Assembly (NCBI RefSeq): GCF_902506345.1
Contig: NZ_LR733413.1
Location: forward strand, 254,531-318,530
Source: Flavobacterium sp. 9R
GTDB lineage: Bacteria; Bacteroidota; Bacteroidia; Flavobacteriales; Flavobacteriaceae
Length of the DNA stretch: 64,000 bases
Reading direction: 5' to 3'
Shown: positions 8,084 through 16,661 of the stretch, piece by piece
Layout of the letters: the number at the start of each line of letters is the position of its first letter
Position numbering within the stretch: position 1 is the stretch's first letter
Notes under the pieces: generated by a model
What the model saw: the letters and a program-made list of their open reading frames with translations, nothing else
Databases searched by the model: none
Told to the model about the DNA's origin: nothing
Position numbers and translations under genes: made by a program

Positions 8084-10237
8084 TTAATTTGCAGCCTCTA
8101 CCAAGCGGATGAATTCGGCTTTGTATCCTTCAGAGTCGTTTGACAAACCTTGTTTTGCCAAAGCAATAATGTCCTTTGAAGATGAATTCCCAATCAGTTT
8201 TGAATCTCTCAATTTTAAACCGAACCAAGCAACGGCATTACTGAATTTAAAATCATCGCTGGCGTTTTGTAACAAGATACTTTTGTTTTCAATGGTTTGA
8301 ACCATTTCGATGCTTTGGTCACCATCGGTTTTTTTGTAACGGAATTTTATGGTCGCTAACTCGTTAGTGTATTTATTTTCTGTTGGAGTAGTGGTGGTGT
8401 ATTTTAGTTCATCTGCTTCTGTATAAAATTTACTTTTGCTGCCCGCTGGTATAATTTCATACAAAGCCGTTACCGAATGATTACTACCTAATTCTCCAGC
8501 ATCAATGGCATCATTTTTAAAATCTTCAGGTCTTAGTTTTCGGTTTTCATACCCAATCAATCGGTAGGCTTTCACTTGGTTGGGATTGAATTCAATTTGA
8601 ATTTTTACATCTTTAGCAATTGCAAACATCGAGCCTTTAAATTCTTTACCCAAAAAACGATTCGCTTCTTGAATGGTATCAATGTAGGCATAATTGCCAT
8701 TACCTTTGTTAGCTAATATTTCCATTTTACTGTCTTTGTAATTCCCCATTCCGTAGCCTAAACAAGTTAAGAATACACCAGATTTTCTTTTTTCTTCGAT
8801 GAGGTTTTCCATATCAGCATTAGAAGAACTTCCCACATTAAAATCTCCATCAGTGGCCAAAATCACTCTGTTGTTGCCTCCTTTGATGAAGTTTTCTGCC
8901 GCAATTTTATAAGCAAGTGTAATGCCTTCACCACCTGCGGTACTTCCTCCTGCGTTGAGTTTTTCTAATGCAGTATTTATAGTTTCTTTTTCATCTCCAG
9001 AGGTTGGAGGTAATACTAAACCAGCAGCTCCAGCATATACTACAATCGATACTTTGTCTTTGGCTCTCAACTCATTTACCAAAATTTTCATAGATTGTTT
9101 TAGTAAGGGTAACTTATTCGCAGCACTCATAGACCCTGAAACATCAATTAAGAAAACCAAATTGGAGGCTGGCAAATCAAGGGTTGGAATGTTTTTTCCT
9201 TGCAATCCAATTTTCAAAATTTTGGTATCGCTATTCCACGGACTGTGACTCAATTCGGTTTGAATAGCAAACGGATGTTGGTCATTAGGTTGTGCGTAAT
9301 TGTATTTGAAAAAATTAACCATTTCCTCTACACGAACCGCATCTTTAGGTACTTTTTGTCCGTTGTTAATCATACGTCTTACATTGGTATAAGAGGCATT
9401 ATCAACATCAATAGAAAAAGTGGAAAGCGGTGCTGTTTTTGGACTTTCAAATGCATTTTCTACAAAACTTTCGTAATCTTCATCATTGATTGGTTCTGGT
9501 TGATAAGGATGGAGTTGGTTTAATTTTTTGTTTACTTCTTTCTCACTTAAGTTTTTATAAATTTCATTTTTTGAGGTGATAATCAAAACACCATTTGCAG
9601 CTTTTGCTCCGTATAGAGAAGTGGCAGCACTGTCTTTGAGTACTTTTATATCCTGAATATCGTTCGGGTTGATTTTAGCTAGAGCATTCGATTTTACAGG
9701 CACACCATCGATGATATACAGCGGTTCATTTTTAGAAGAACTACTGTTCGTGCCTCTAATGACGATGCTTTGCGGAGCGTTGGCAATAGCGTTAGTGTTA
9801 GACGAAATGGTCAATCCTGCGACACGACCTTCGAGCTTTTGAACTGAAGCGGCGGTCGAGGCTTTCTTTTTTTCATAGAAAGTATTGTCCGATTCATAAT
9901 CGGCGTTACTCCCGTAGCCTACTACGACTACTTCACTTAAGAGCATTTGTTCTGCCACTAATTTTACATTAATGATGTTTTGTTCTCCCACTTTTTTAGT
10001 TTGCGGTTTATAACCAATGTAACTAAACACCAATTGGTCTCCTTTTTGCGCTTGAATGGTATACTTGCCATCAAAATTTGTACTGGCATTCGCTTTTGAG
10101 TTTTTGTTGACAACCGTCACTCCAGGAAGCGGGGCAGAGGCGTCAGAAACGGTTCCAGTAATCGTTTTTTCTTGTGCTTTTGTTACGAAACATATAAGCA
10201 TAGCAAGGCCTAATGAAATAAGTTTTACGTTTTTCAT
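8084..10237 (-). CDS. VWA-domain protein with N-terminal carboxypeptidase-regulatory-like and SusC-type plug domains
   Basis: A 717-residue exported protein with signal peptide 1-21. In order it has a CarboxypepD_reg-like beta-sandwich (about 25-95), a TonB-receptor plug-like segment (about 100-222, with LYIIDG near 173-178 and VLKD near 199-202) but no beta-barrel, a linker, then a von Willebrand A domain with the MIDAS motif DVSGSMS (365-371), and a C-terminal region resembling DUF3520. It probably sits at the outer membrane or in the periplasm and binds a ligand through a metal ion. It is the last gene of the ECF operon, 35 nt after the anti-sigma gene. Confidence 0.82.
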   Translation of the reverse strand: MKNVKLISLGLAMLICFVTKAQEKTITGTVSDASAPLPGVTVVNKNSKANASTNFDGKYTIQAQKGDQLVFSYIGYKPQTKKVGEQNIINVKLVAEQMLLSEVVVVGYGSNADYESDNTFYEKKKASTAASVQKLEGRVAGLTISSNTNAIANAPQSIVIRGTNSSSSKNEPLYIIDGVPVKSNALAKINPNDIQDIKVLKDSAATSLYGAKAANGVLIITSKNEIYKNLSEKEVNKKLNQLHPYQPEPINDEDYESFVENAFESPKTAPLSTFSIDVDNASYTNVRRMINNGQKVPKDAVRVEEMVNFFKYNYAQPNDQHPFAIQTELSHSPWNSDTKILKIGLQGKNIPTLDLPASNLVFLIDVSGSMSAANKLPLLKQSMKILVNELRAKDKVSIVVYAGAAGLVLPPTSGDEKETINTALEKLNAGGSTAGGEGITLAYKIAAENFIKGGNNRVILATDGDFNVGSSSNADMENLIEEKRKSGVFLTCLGYGMGNYKDSKMEILANKGNGNYAYIDTIQEANRFLGKEFKGSMFAIAKDVKIQIEFNPNQVKAYRLIGYENRKLRPEDFKNDAIDAGELGSNHSVTALYEIIPAGSKSKFYTEADELKYTTTTPTENKYTNELATIKFRYKKTDGDQSIEMVQTIENKSILLQNASDDFKFSNAVAWFGLKLRDSKLIGNSSSKDIIALAKQGLSNDSEGYKAEFIRLVEAAN

Positions 10238-10272
10238 AATCGTGTTTTTTTAAGATTAGTGTTAGGGGATTC

Positions 10273-11217
10273 CTATTTTTGGACTGCGGGTTTTCCTGTT
10301 TTTGTAGTGATAATTACGATACCTTTTTTGCCTTTTTCGCCATATTTTGAAACGGCATCAGTGTCTTTGAGAATGACAATGGTCTTAATGTCTTGATGAT
10401 TGAGAGGCGCATAAGGACTCTTAGGCTGTGGACCAAACAAATCATCTTCCGAAAAGTAGTTACCATCAATGATATAAAGTGGATTGTCTAAAACTATCAC
10501 CGACTCTAAGTTCTCGGGTTTAAAATTAGAAAGTTCTTCTTGCATAATGCGTTCTCTTTTTGAGGCATTACTGTCTGAAAGTGCAGTGTTGTCTATCACG
10601 ACCAATGGACTACTTTTTTTAGCACGCTCTTGACTTTTTTCAGCAAAAGCCATTTTGTAACTGGCTTTTTCTTTGGCTACTGAAGCTTGAGCCGCCAATT
10701 TTTGTTCTATTGCATTCGATTCAGCATCCTTTTCATCCGCTACTTCCGAACTTGCAATTGCTGTAGCAATTTCAGGAATACTAATAGCATTTGTCGCACT
10801 ACTCATTATCGTGTCATTGGATTGCGTGTTATGAACCGCAACTTCTTGCCCAATACTATTGTTGATGATTGCTTCCGCTTCAGCTTTTGGAATGATTATA
10901 GGAGTACTGCTGTTTGTATTTTTGTTAGTTTCAATCGCCGATGGATTGTTTTTTGTGGTTGTAGTAACCACCGCTGGAGCTTCTTGAATACTTTTCGGGC
11001 TAGACGAATTCAAAAACTGAAAGCCAATCGAAAGCACCAATAAAAGCGATGCAGCTACGGCGATTTTTTGCCACAAAGCGATAGTTTTTTTAGCTTCTTT
11101 TTTATCTAGTTTCTCTTCTAAGCGCGACCATACTTTTTCCATTGCAGGAAAATCTTGGTTTTCAGCATTTCGCTCAGCTTCTTTTATTTGTTCGAATAAT
11201 TTATCTTGATAGTCCAT
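10273..11217 (-). CDS. Transmembrane anti-sigma factor-like protein with C-terminal plug-like motif
   Basis: A 314-residue single-pass protein. The cytoplasmic N-terminus (about 1-48) is charged and helical and would hold the sigma factor. One membrane segment lies at about 49-69. The periplasmic part is Ala/Ser/Glu-rich and ends in a SusC-plug-like stretch with LYIIDG (247-252), ILKD (282-285) and YGEKGKKG (292-299), closing with a strand IVIITTK. The same motif occurs in the VWA protein downstream. It begins 2 nt after the sigma gene ends, so the pair is translationally coupled. The anti-sigma role is inferred from position and topology. Confidence 0.72.
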   Translation of the reverse strand: MDYQDKLFEQIKEAERNAENQDFPAMEKVWSRLEEKLDKKEAKKTIALWQKIAVAASLLLVLSIGFQFLNSSSPKSIQEAPAVVTTTTKNNPSAIETNKNTNSSTPIIIPKAEAEAIINNSIGQEVAVHNTQSNDTIMSSATNAISIPEIATAIASSEVADEKDAESNAIEQKLAAQASVAKEKASYKMAFAEKSQERAKKSSPLVVIDNTALSDSNASKRERIMQEELSNFKPENLESVIVLDNPLYIIDGNYFSEDDLFGPQPKSPYAPLNHQDIKTIVILKDTDAVSKYGEKGKKGIVIITTKTGKPAVQK

Positions 11218-11219
11218 AA

Positions 11220-11756
11220 CTATTTTGCTTTTTGATAATAGAGGTTGTTCACCAGTTCCTTTAGTTTACTTTTGGCGGCATTCAATTGTGATTTTGAGGT
11301 GCCCTCAGAGATTTGCAACAAACTCGCAATCTCCTTATGTCCATAGCCTTCTATCACAAAAAGAGTGAAAATAGTTTTGCAACCCTCTGGAATATGATTC
11401 AAAAGTTTCAATAAATCGGCTTCTTCAAGCGCTGTGATTTCTTCAGTAAATGGTTGCGAAAGCAATTTCACATCATCCAAGTACATATTAAAATTGGTAC
11501 TTTTTTTAATTGCTGCTAAACAGTGATTCACCGTTATTTTTCGGCACCAAGCCTCAAAAGCCAGCACCTCTTTCAACTGGTCTATTTTGGTGAAAATAGT
11601 ATAAAAAGCGTCGGCCAAAACTTCTTCAATATCTTCCTCCTTTTTAAGATAGCGCTTGCAAGTGCGATACAGCTTGGGCGCCATATAGTCATACACCTCG
11701 CGCTGAGCATCACGGTGCATTTTTTTGCAGTTAGAGAGTAGGGTTTCGTTTATCAC
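11220..11756 (-). CDS. RNA polymerase ECF-type sigma-70 factor
   Basis: A sigma factor of about 179 residues with a region 2 around DAQREVYDYMAPKLYRTCKRY and EDIEEVLADAFY, and a region 4 helix-turn-helix around EGYGHKEIASLLQISEGTSKSQL. It should direct RNA polymerase to promoters of a small regulon, held inactive by the membrane protein encoded next. I placed the start at GTG 11756 (V-I-N-E-T), where related proteins begin; the frame is open back to a TTG at 11816, and the true start is uncertain. The operon order is sigma, anti-sigma, VWA protein. Confidence 0.85.
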   Translation of the reverse strand: MINETLLSNCKKMHRDAQREVYDYMAPKLYRTCKRYLKKEEDIEEVLADAFYTIFTKIDQLKEVLAFEAWCRKITVNHCLAAIKKSTNFNMYLDDVKLLSQPFTEEITALEEADLLKLLNHIPEGCKTIFTLFVIEGYGHKEIASLLQISEGTSKSQLNAAKSKLKELVNNLYYQKAK

Positions 11757-11777
11757 AATTGATGTCTTTATTACTAA

Positions 11778-11803
11778 AGAGCGTTTAAAAATCAAAAAGG
11801 TTG
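11778..11803 (-). promoter_or_regulatory. Candidate autoregulated ECF promoter
   Basis: On the minus strand CAACC (ending at 11799) is followed after 14 nt by ACGCTCT, about 20-50 nt before the sigma gene start. A CAACC-type -35 and a CGT/CGC-containing -10 element are plausible for ECF sigma factors, and such operons are often self-regulated. There is no second site in the window to compare with. Confidence 0.25.
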
Positions 11804-11873
11804 GGAAGCGTATCAAAAAAATATTCTTTTTTTGCTACAATCATCAGGAATTCTAGTTTTAAAAATGAATGAA

Positions 11874-12000
11874 GGAGCGCCAACACTGGGCTTTCTGGTT
11901 AGCAGGATTCCCGCTGTACGTTATATCTTTTTTATAACTGTCAGGTCCAAAAACCTGCCAGCTATAAAAAAGGATGCCACTTCCATCGGGGCTATGAGCC
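11874..12000 (+). repeat. Dispersed structured element, copy 2
   Basis: Core TCCCGCTGTACGTTATATC, then a hairpin TTTTTTATA / TATAAAAAA whose arm ends in GGATGCC, then CTTCC, then ATCGGGGCTA. Pairing of the opening GGAG with CTTCC and of TCCCG with CGGGG interleave, giving a pseudoknot. An outer GGCT/AGCC pair is also possible. It lies between the start of the sigma gene and the end of the propeller-like gene. Confidence 0.65.
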
Positions 12001-12037
12001 AGCATAGTGTTTTTTTGGAAGCAATTTAATTTGCTAC

Positions 12038-12877
12038 TTAAAGGGTACTCTTGTCAAGTACCAATTTATAAATATTCGTTTCTAATACCTCCGAGTCTTT
12101 GTCTTCGCATAACAAAAACGCTAAGGTTTTCTCCGAATTTTGATAGAGGGAAAGACCTTCAAATTTATGGGTATCGCTTATTTTTTGAGTAAATTCTAGT
12201 TTCATTGTTGCTACATCTATTACACCAATCAAGCTGCCTTTTACTTCTCCATCATTATACGTAGACTGTGTATCTTCGGCAGTAGCCAAAAAATAAATTT
12301 TAGTATCCACCAAAACGGCATCGGTAAAACTGCTACGTACACCATTAATTTTAGGCAACTTATACTCGTTGCTAATCATATTGAATTCATTGATTAGATT
12401 TTTACCATAAATCGTAAAAATCACATTTTTGCCCTTTTTTCCGTTCCCCCGATTAAAAAGCATCCATTCTTTTCCAGTATAAATAGCTCCTTCCAGATTA
12501 AAATCATCGGCTTTGATTTGACCAAAGCTTTGCATCACGCCATACAAATCCGTCAAATCGTTGGTTTTAATCTCTTTTTCGGTTGTATTGATTTCTACCA
12601 TTTTGTTGCGTTTAGGAGTAGAACCAGAACCAAAAACATACAATTTGTCTTCAAAACTCGTTATGGCTTCAAAATCGGGTTTGTCTTTTTTAGCAATATT
12701 TACGCTGGCGTTTTCAATAATAGCGTGTTGCTGCAAGTCTTTGGCTTCCATATTGTATTCGTACAGATACCCGCTGTTGTCACCAATAACATATAAGGAA
12801 GGCGATTTATAAATAAGACCAGAAGCAGAACCAATTCCTATGATTTGAAATAAAAGCTCAAGTGTGAATTTTTCCAT
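12038..12877 (-). CDS. Beta-propeller-like protein of unknown function
   Basis: A 279-residue protein without a clear signal peptide. It has repeated short strands with patterns such as SLYVIGDNSGYLYEY, DKLYVFGSGST and TKIYFLATAED, spaced like blades of a beta-propeller. It resembles a family of uncharacterised Bacteroidota proteins (possibly DUF6929), but I cannot confirm the family by eye. It is transcribed alone, divergently from the PhoX-like lipoprotein gene across about 330 nt. The function is not predictable from sequence. Confidence 0.6.
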   Translation of the reverse strand: MEKFTLELLFQIIGIGSASGLIYKSPSLYVIGDNSGYLYEYNMEAKDLQQHAIIENASVNIAKKDKPDFEAITSFEDKLYVFGSGSTPKRNKMVEINTTEKEIKTNDLTDLYGVMQSFGQIKADDFNLEGAIYTGKEWMLFNRGNGKKGKNVIFTIYGKNLINEFNMISNEYKLPKINGVRSSFTDAVLVDTKIYFLATAEDTQSTYNDGEVKGSLIGVIDVATMKLEFTQKISDTHKFEGLSLYQNSEKTLAFLLCEDKDSEVLETNIYKLVLDKSTL

Positions 12878-13206
12878 TGCATTATAATATTTGTATCCAA
12901 CATTCCATTAAAGTTTGGAATCCAGATGAATTAAAAAGCAACTAAAGTAGTGATTTGTCGGCAGAATCTTTTCGTTTAAACGTACTTTAAAAGTTTCTTT
13001 TCGTACTTTTTTTGAGACATCTAGTTGGTTATGACTTCTCATTGTTAATTCAATTTAAACCCTATATGTACTCATTGTTATGTTGTAAATTTTAGATTAA
13101 ATTATACTATAAAATCTTACGGATTGATAGCCGTTTCTTAATCCCACCGTGATAATGTGTTTAAATTCATACTCTTATTTTGTGGGTATAAAAAAAACAT
13201 ATAACA
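12878..13206. other. Divergent intergenic region with direct repeats
   Basis: About 330 nt separate two divergent genes. CTTTTCGT occurs at 12968-12975 and 12997-13004, and CGTACTTT at 12981-12988 and 13002-13009, which could be operator half-sites. No coding frame is supported. A weak TATTTTG resembling a -7 element lies about 30 nt before the PhoX-like gene. Confidence 0.4.
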
Positions 13207-14652
13207 ATGAAAAAACTAATTTTACCCTTATTGTGTTTGGTTTCACTTATTTCTTGTGAGAACGACTCTAATGACGCTAAACCAACTAGTGTGGTATTGG
13301 CAAATCAATCAGTAACTCCAGTATTGCTTACTAAAAAAGCAGGTTTTGAAAACGTTGAGTTATTCTCTTTAATTTCTTCTGATGATGTATTGTCAGGAAG
13401 CCCAAAATTCGTTTTTGGAGGTTCAGCTGACGGTTCTGGATTGTTAAGAAACGAAGACGGAACATTTACTTTTTTGGTAAATCACGAAGACAATTTTGCG
13501 GTTTCAAGAGTTACTCTTGACAAAACCTTCAAACCTTTGAAAGGAGAATATTTATTAAACTCAGACGGAGGATTCTGGAGATTATGTAGTGCAACAATGG
13601 TGACTCCATCAGAACACGGATTTGGACCACTATTCTTAACTTCTGGAGAATCTGGAGAAGAGTCACTTACGCACGGTTTAGACCCTTTCGCTAGTGTAAC
13701 TGAAGCATCTAGAAACAGAGGTTTAGAAGCTTTAGGAAGACTAAACGCCGAAAATGCAGTGCCATTAAATGCAAAGGCTTACCCTGGAAAAACAGTTATT
13801 CTTTTGGGTGATGACGATTCAGATACTTATGGAGGACAAGTGTTTATGTACGTAGCAGACAAAGTTGGCGATTTGCAAAATGGTTCCTTGTATATGATGA
13901 AGCGTAATGACGACAATCAAAGAGAAAAAGATATTGCTGTTAATCAAAAATATCCTGTTTCATTTGTAAAAATAGAAAATCATAAAAGTTTGACGGGTGC
14001 TGCCATCAATGCTTCGGTAAATACATTGAAAGCGTTGAAATTTGGTAGAGTAGAAGACTTAGATTATAAAAAAGGAAGCGTTGAAGGAACTAGAGAAATT
14101 TATTTTAACGTAACGGGTCAAAATACTACAGGTACCAATGCAGATGCTTCTAGAACCAAATACGGTCGCGTGTATAAATTAAATTTAGATGCTAAAAATC
14201 CATTAATCGGAAACTTAGAAGTGATTTTAGATGGTGATGACCGTAACGGTGTGGCAGGGAAATTTCAAAATCCAGACAATATATGTGTAACTAAAAATTA
14301 TGTTTATATTCAAGAAGATTCTAATGGTTACGGTGATGAAACTCACGATGCTTATATTTATCAATACAATATGGCTACCAAACAATTAAAAGTAGTTTTC
14401 GAATTAGACCATCGTCGTACTGCTTCCGATGCTGCTACTTATAATGTTGGTACTGCATCAAAATTTGGAAGCTGGGAATATGGCGCTATGATAGATGTAT
14501 CGGAGCAATTAGGCATCGATGATACCTTTTTATTATCTGTACAACCTCATACTTGGAGAGGTGATAAATACAAAGGCGTAGACGGAGGAACAAAACGTCC
14601 TTCAGAAAATCAAGCCAGTCAAATAGTACTAATCAAAGGATTAGCTAGATAA
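13207..14652 (+). CDS. PhoX/DUF839-like lipoprotein (putative phosphatase)
   Basis: A 481-residue lipoprotein with lipobox LISC (Cys17). The mature sequence has features of PhoX/DUF839 propeller phosphatases: an early HEDNF segment, ALGRLNAENAV, an acidic DDDSDTYGGQVFMYV strand, and FQNPDNICV followed by an acidic segment. PhoX enzymes release phosphate from organic phosphoesters using Fe and Ca, but metal-site residues cannot be assigned with certainty here. A terminator follows, then the peroxidase lipoprotein gene. A phosphate-stress role is possible but not shown. Confidence 0.6.
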   Translation: MKKLILPLLCLVSLISCENDSNDAKPTSVVLANQSVTPVLLTKKAGFENVELFSLISSDDVLSGSPKFVFGGSADGSGLLRNEDGTFTFLVNHEDNFAVSRVTLDKTFKPLKGEYLLNSDGGFWRLCSATMVTPSEHGFGPLFLTSGESGEESLTHGLDPFASVTEASRNRGLEALGRLNAENAVPLNAKAYPGKTVILLGDDDSDTYGGQVFMYVADKVGDLQNGSLYMMKRNDDNQREKDIAVNQKYPVSFVKIENHKSLTGAAINASVNTLKALKFGRVEDLDYKKGSVEGTREIYFNVTGQNTTGTNADASRTKYGRVYKLNLDAKNPLIGNLEVILDGDDRNGVAGKFQNPDNICVTKNYVYIQEDSNGYGDETHDAYIYQYNMATKQLKVVFELDHRRTASDAATYNVGTASKFGSWEYGAMIDVSEQLGIDDTFLLSVQPHTWRGDKYKGVDGGTKRPSENQASQIVLIKGLAR

Positions 14653-14673
14653 TACCTTTTTTTGTTTCAACTT

Positions 14674-14712
14674 AACCACGATTGTTTGTAAGCAATCGTG
14701 GTTTTAGTTTTT
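14674..14712 (+). terminator. Intrinsic terminator after the PhoX-like gene
   Basis: An 11-bp perfect stem AACCACGATTG / CAATCGTGGTT with an 8-nt loop, followed by a T-rich tail. It lies about 50 nt before the next start codon, so the next gene may get only read-through or its own promoter. Confidence 0.85.
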
Positions 14713-14761
14713 ATTGTATCCGCTTTTATATGAGATTGTAAATGCAACAACCCTTTTATTT

Positions 14762-16531
14762 ATGAAAAGATATTTTTTCTTATTGCTATTATGCTCTTTT
14801 TTTTCTTGTCAAAAAAAGGAAAATACACATAGCCTTATTTCATCCAATTTTGCACGAAACGTAACTGAATTAATTCAAGAAGTCAATCAATTAAAAGCTT
14901 TAGTTGCCTCAGATGCCAAGCTTTCAACGATTCAAAATCAATTTTTAAAAGCTAGAAATAGTTATAAAAAATTGGAATGGATGAGCGAGTACTATTACCC
15001 AACAGTTTCAAAATCAATTAACGGACCTGCAATTCCTGAGTTTGAAGAAAATGATGGCATAACAGTTCCTCCTGAGGGTTTTCAAGTAATAGAAGAATTT
15101 TTGTTTCCAAAATATGATGTAGCTACTAAATCAGATTTAGAAATGGAAATAGGCGTATTGAGGTCTAATTTGAAAAGATTACAAAAGGTTTCGGAAAAAA
15201 CCACCTTAGCCGATACTTATATTTTTGATGCGTTGCGACTATCCGTTTTTAGAATGATTACCCTAGGAATTACGGGCTTTGATTCTCCAGTTGCACTGCA
15301 TTCCATCCCAGAAGCAAAAGTAGTTTTAGAGAGCATAGCGGAAAATGTAACTTTTTATAAAAACACGTTGGATGCTAAGTCATTTCAAGCGCTTTCAGCT
15401 ACTCTTTCTCAAGGAACAAAGTACCTAGCAACTCATACCAACTTCAATGCTTTTGATAGAGCGTATTTTATTAAAAATATAGCTAATCCATTGAGTAAAC
15501 AGTTATATCAATGTCAAAAAAGTGCTTCGATTCCGTTTGTAAAAGAGACCAGAGCTCTAAAAACTACAGCGCAAACGCTCTTTGATAAAGAGGCTTTTGA
15601 TATAGAAGCTTTCAATGGTTTTCCTGATTATAAAACCACTCCAGAAAAAATTGCCTTAGGAAAAAAGTTATTCAATGACCCTATTTTGTCTGGCAACAAT
15701 TCGCGTTCTTGCGCTTCTTGTCACCATTCTGATATTGCTTTTACAGATGGTTTAGAGCAAACGATTTCCTTAGATGGAAAAACCAAAGTAAAGCGAAATA
15801 CGCCTACTTTGATGAACATCGCTTTCCAACGTGCTTTCTTCTATGATTCTAAAGTAAGTTATCTCGAAGACCAAGCCGTGGCTGTCATCACAAACGAAAT
15901 CGAAATGCACGGTTCTCTTGAAAAATCAGTAAAAGCCTTGCAAAAAGATAAAAAGTATGTAGCCGAATTCAAAAAAGCATTTCCTAAAAATGAGATTAAC
16001 GAATTCGGAATCAAAAACGCCTTGGCTTCCTACGTTCGTTCTTTGAGCCAATACAATTCAAAGTTTGATGCATATATGCGCGACGAAGTCGAATTTTCGA
16101 CAGACGAGAAAGCAGGTTTTAATTTATTTGCAGGTAAAGCTAAATGCGCTACTTGCCATTTTATTCCTTTAACCAACGGGACAGTCCCACCTAATTTTAT
16201 GAAAACAGAAAGCGAAATTTTAGGAGTACCCAACAGGCATAATTATTTGGATGCCGATTTAGGAAAATATGAATTGACCCAAGCCGAAATTCATAGAAAT
16301 TCATTTAAAACACCCACCATCAGAAACATTGAGCTAACGGCTCCGTATATGCATAACGGTGTTTTCAAAACTTTAGAAGAAGTCATTGATTTTTATAACA
16401 AAGGTGGTGGAATTGGCCTTGGATTTAAAGTGCCTAATCAAACATTGCCAGAAGATGAATTACTACTTTCAGATAAGGAAAAGAAGCAGTTAATTGCTTT
16501 TATGAAAACCCTTACCGATAAGCGAAATTAA
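14762..16531 (+). CDS. Di-haem cytochrome c peroxidase (MauG/CcpA family) lipoprotein with extra N-terminal domain
   Basis: A 589-residue lipoprotein (lipobox FFSC, Cys16). The C-terminal two thirds is a cytochrome c peroxidase domain with two haem-binding motifs, CASCH (317-321) and CATCH (462-466), so it should reduce peroxide or carry out MauG-like chemistry in the periplasm. The N-terminal 250 residues or so are helical and resemble imelysin-like domains, an extension absent from simple peroxidases. ATG 14762 is chosen because the signal peptide begins there; an upstream in-frame start at 14714 would add 16 residues that do not fit. Confidence 0.85.
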   Translation: MKRYFFLLLLCSFFSCQKKENTHSLISSNFARNVTELIQEVNQLKALVASDAKLSTIQNQFLKARNSYKKLEWMSEYYYPTVSKSINGPAIPEFEENDGITVPPEGFQVIEEFLFPKYDVATKSDLEMEIGVLRSNLKRLQKVSEKTTLADTYIFDALRLSVFRMITLGITGFDSPVALHSIPEAKVVLESIAENVTFYKNTLDAKSFQALSATLSQGTKYLATHTNFNAFDRAYFIKNIANPLSKQLYQCQKSASIPFVKETRALKTTAQTLFDKEAFDIEAFNGFPDYKTTPEKIALGKKLFNDPILSGNNSRSCASCHHSDIAFTDGLEQTISLDGKTKVKRNTPTLMNIAFQRAFFYDSKVSYLEDQAVAVITNEIEMHGSLEKSVKALQKDKKYVAEFKKAFPKNEINEFGIKNALASYVRSLSQYNSKFDAYMRDEVEFSTDEKAGFNLFAGKAKCATCHFIPLTNGTVPPNFMKTESEILGVPNRHNYLDADLGKYELTQAEIHRNSFKTPTIRNIELTAPYMHNGVFKTLEEVIDFYNKGGGIGLGFKVPNQTLPEDELLLSDKEKKQLIAFMKTLTDKRN

Positions 16532-16633
16532 AAATTTCTTTGGTCTGTAGTGCTTTATTCAAGGTCGATTGAAAGGTTTCAAAAATGATTTTTTTTAAAC
16601 TAATTTCTATTCAAAGAATCGATTTCTTCTGAT

Positions 16634-16641
16634 TACCTTTG
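16634..16641 (+). promoter_or_regulatory. -7 element before the MATE gene
   Basis: TACCTTTG matches TAnnTTTG about 20 nt before the start codon. No clear -33 element is seen at the usual distance. Confidence 0.35.
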
Positions 16642-16661
16642 CCGACCTAAAAAGCACTATA

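Noticed and set aside
8922..9248. Plus-strand open frame inside the VWA gene
   Set aside because: It lies antisense to a well-supported coding frame and has no domain or start-site support.
11832..12192. Short plus-strand frames across the second element copy
   Set aside because: They run through the structured element and into the antisense of the propeller-like gene without any protein signature.
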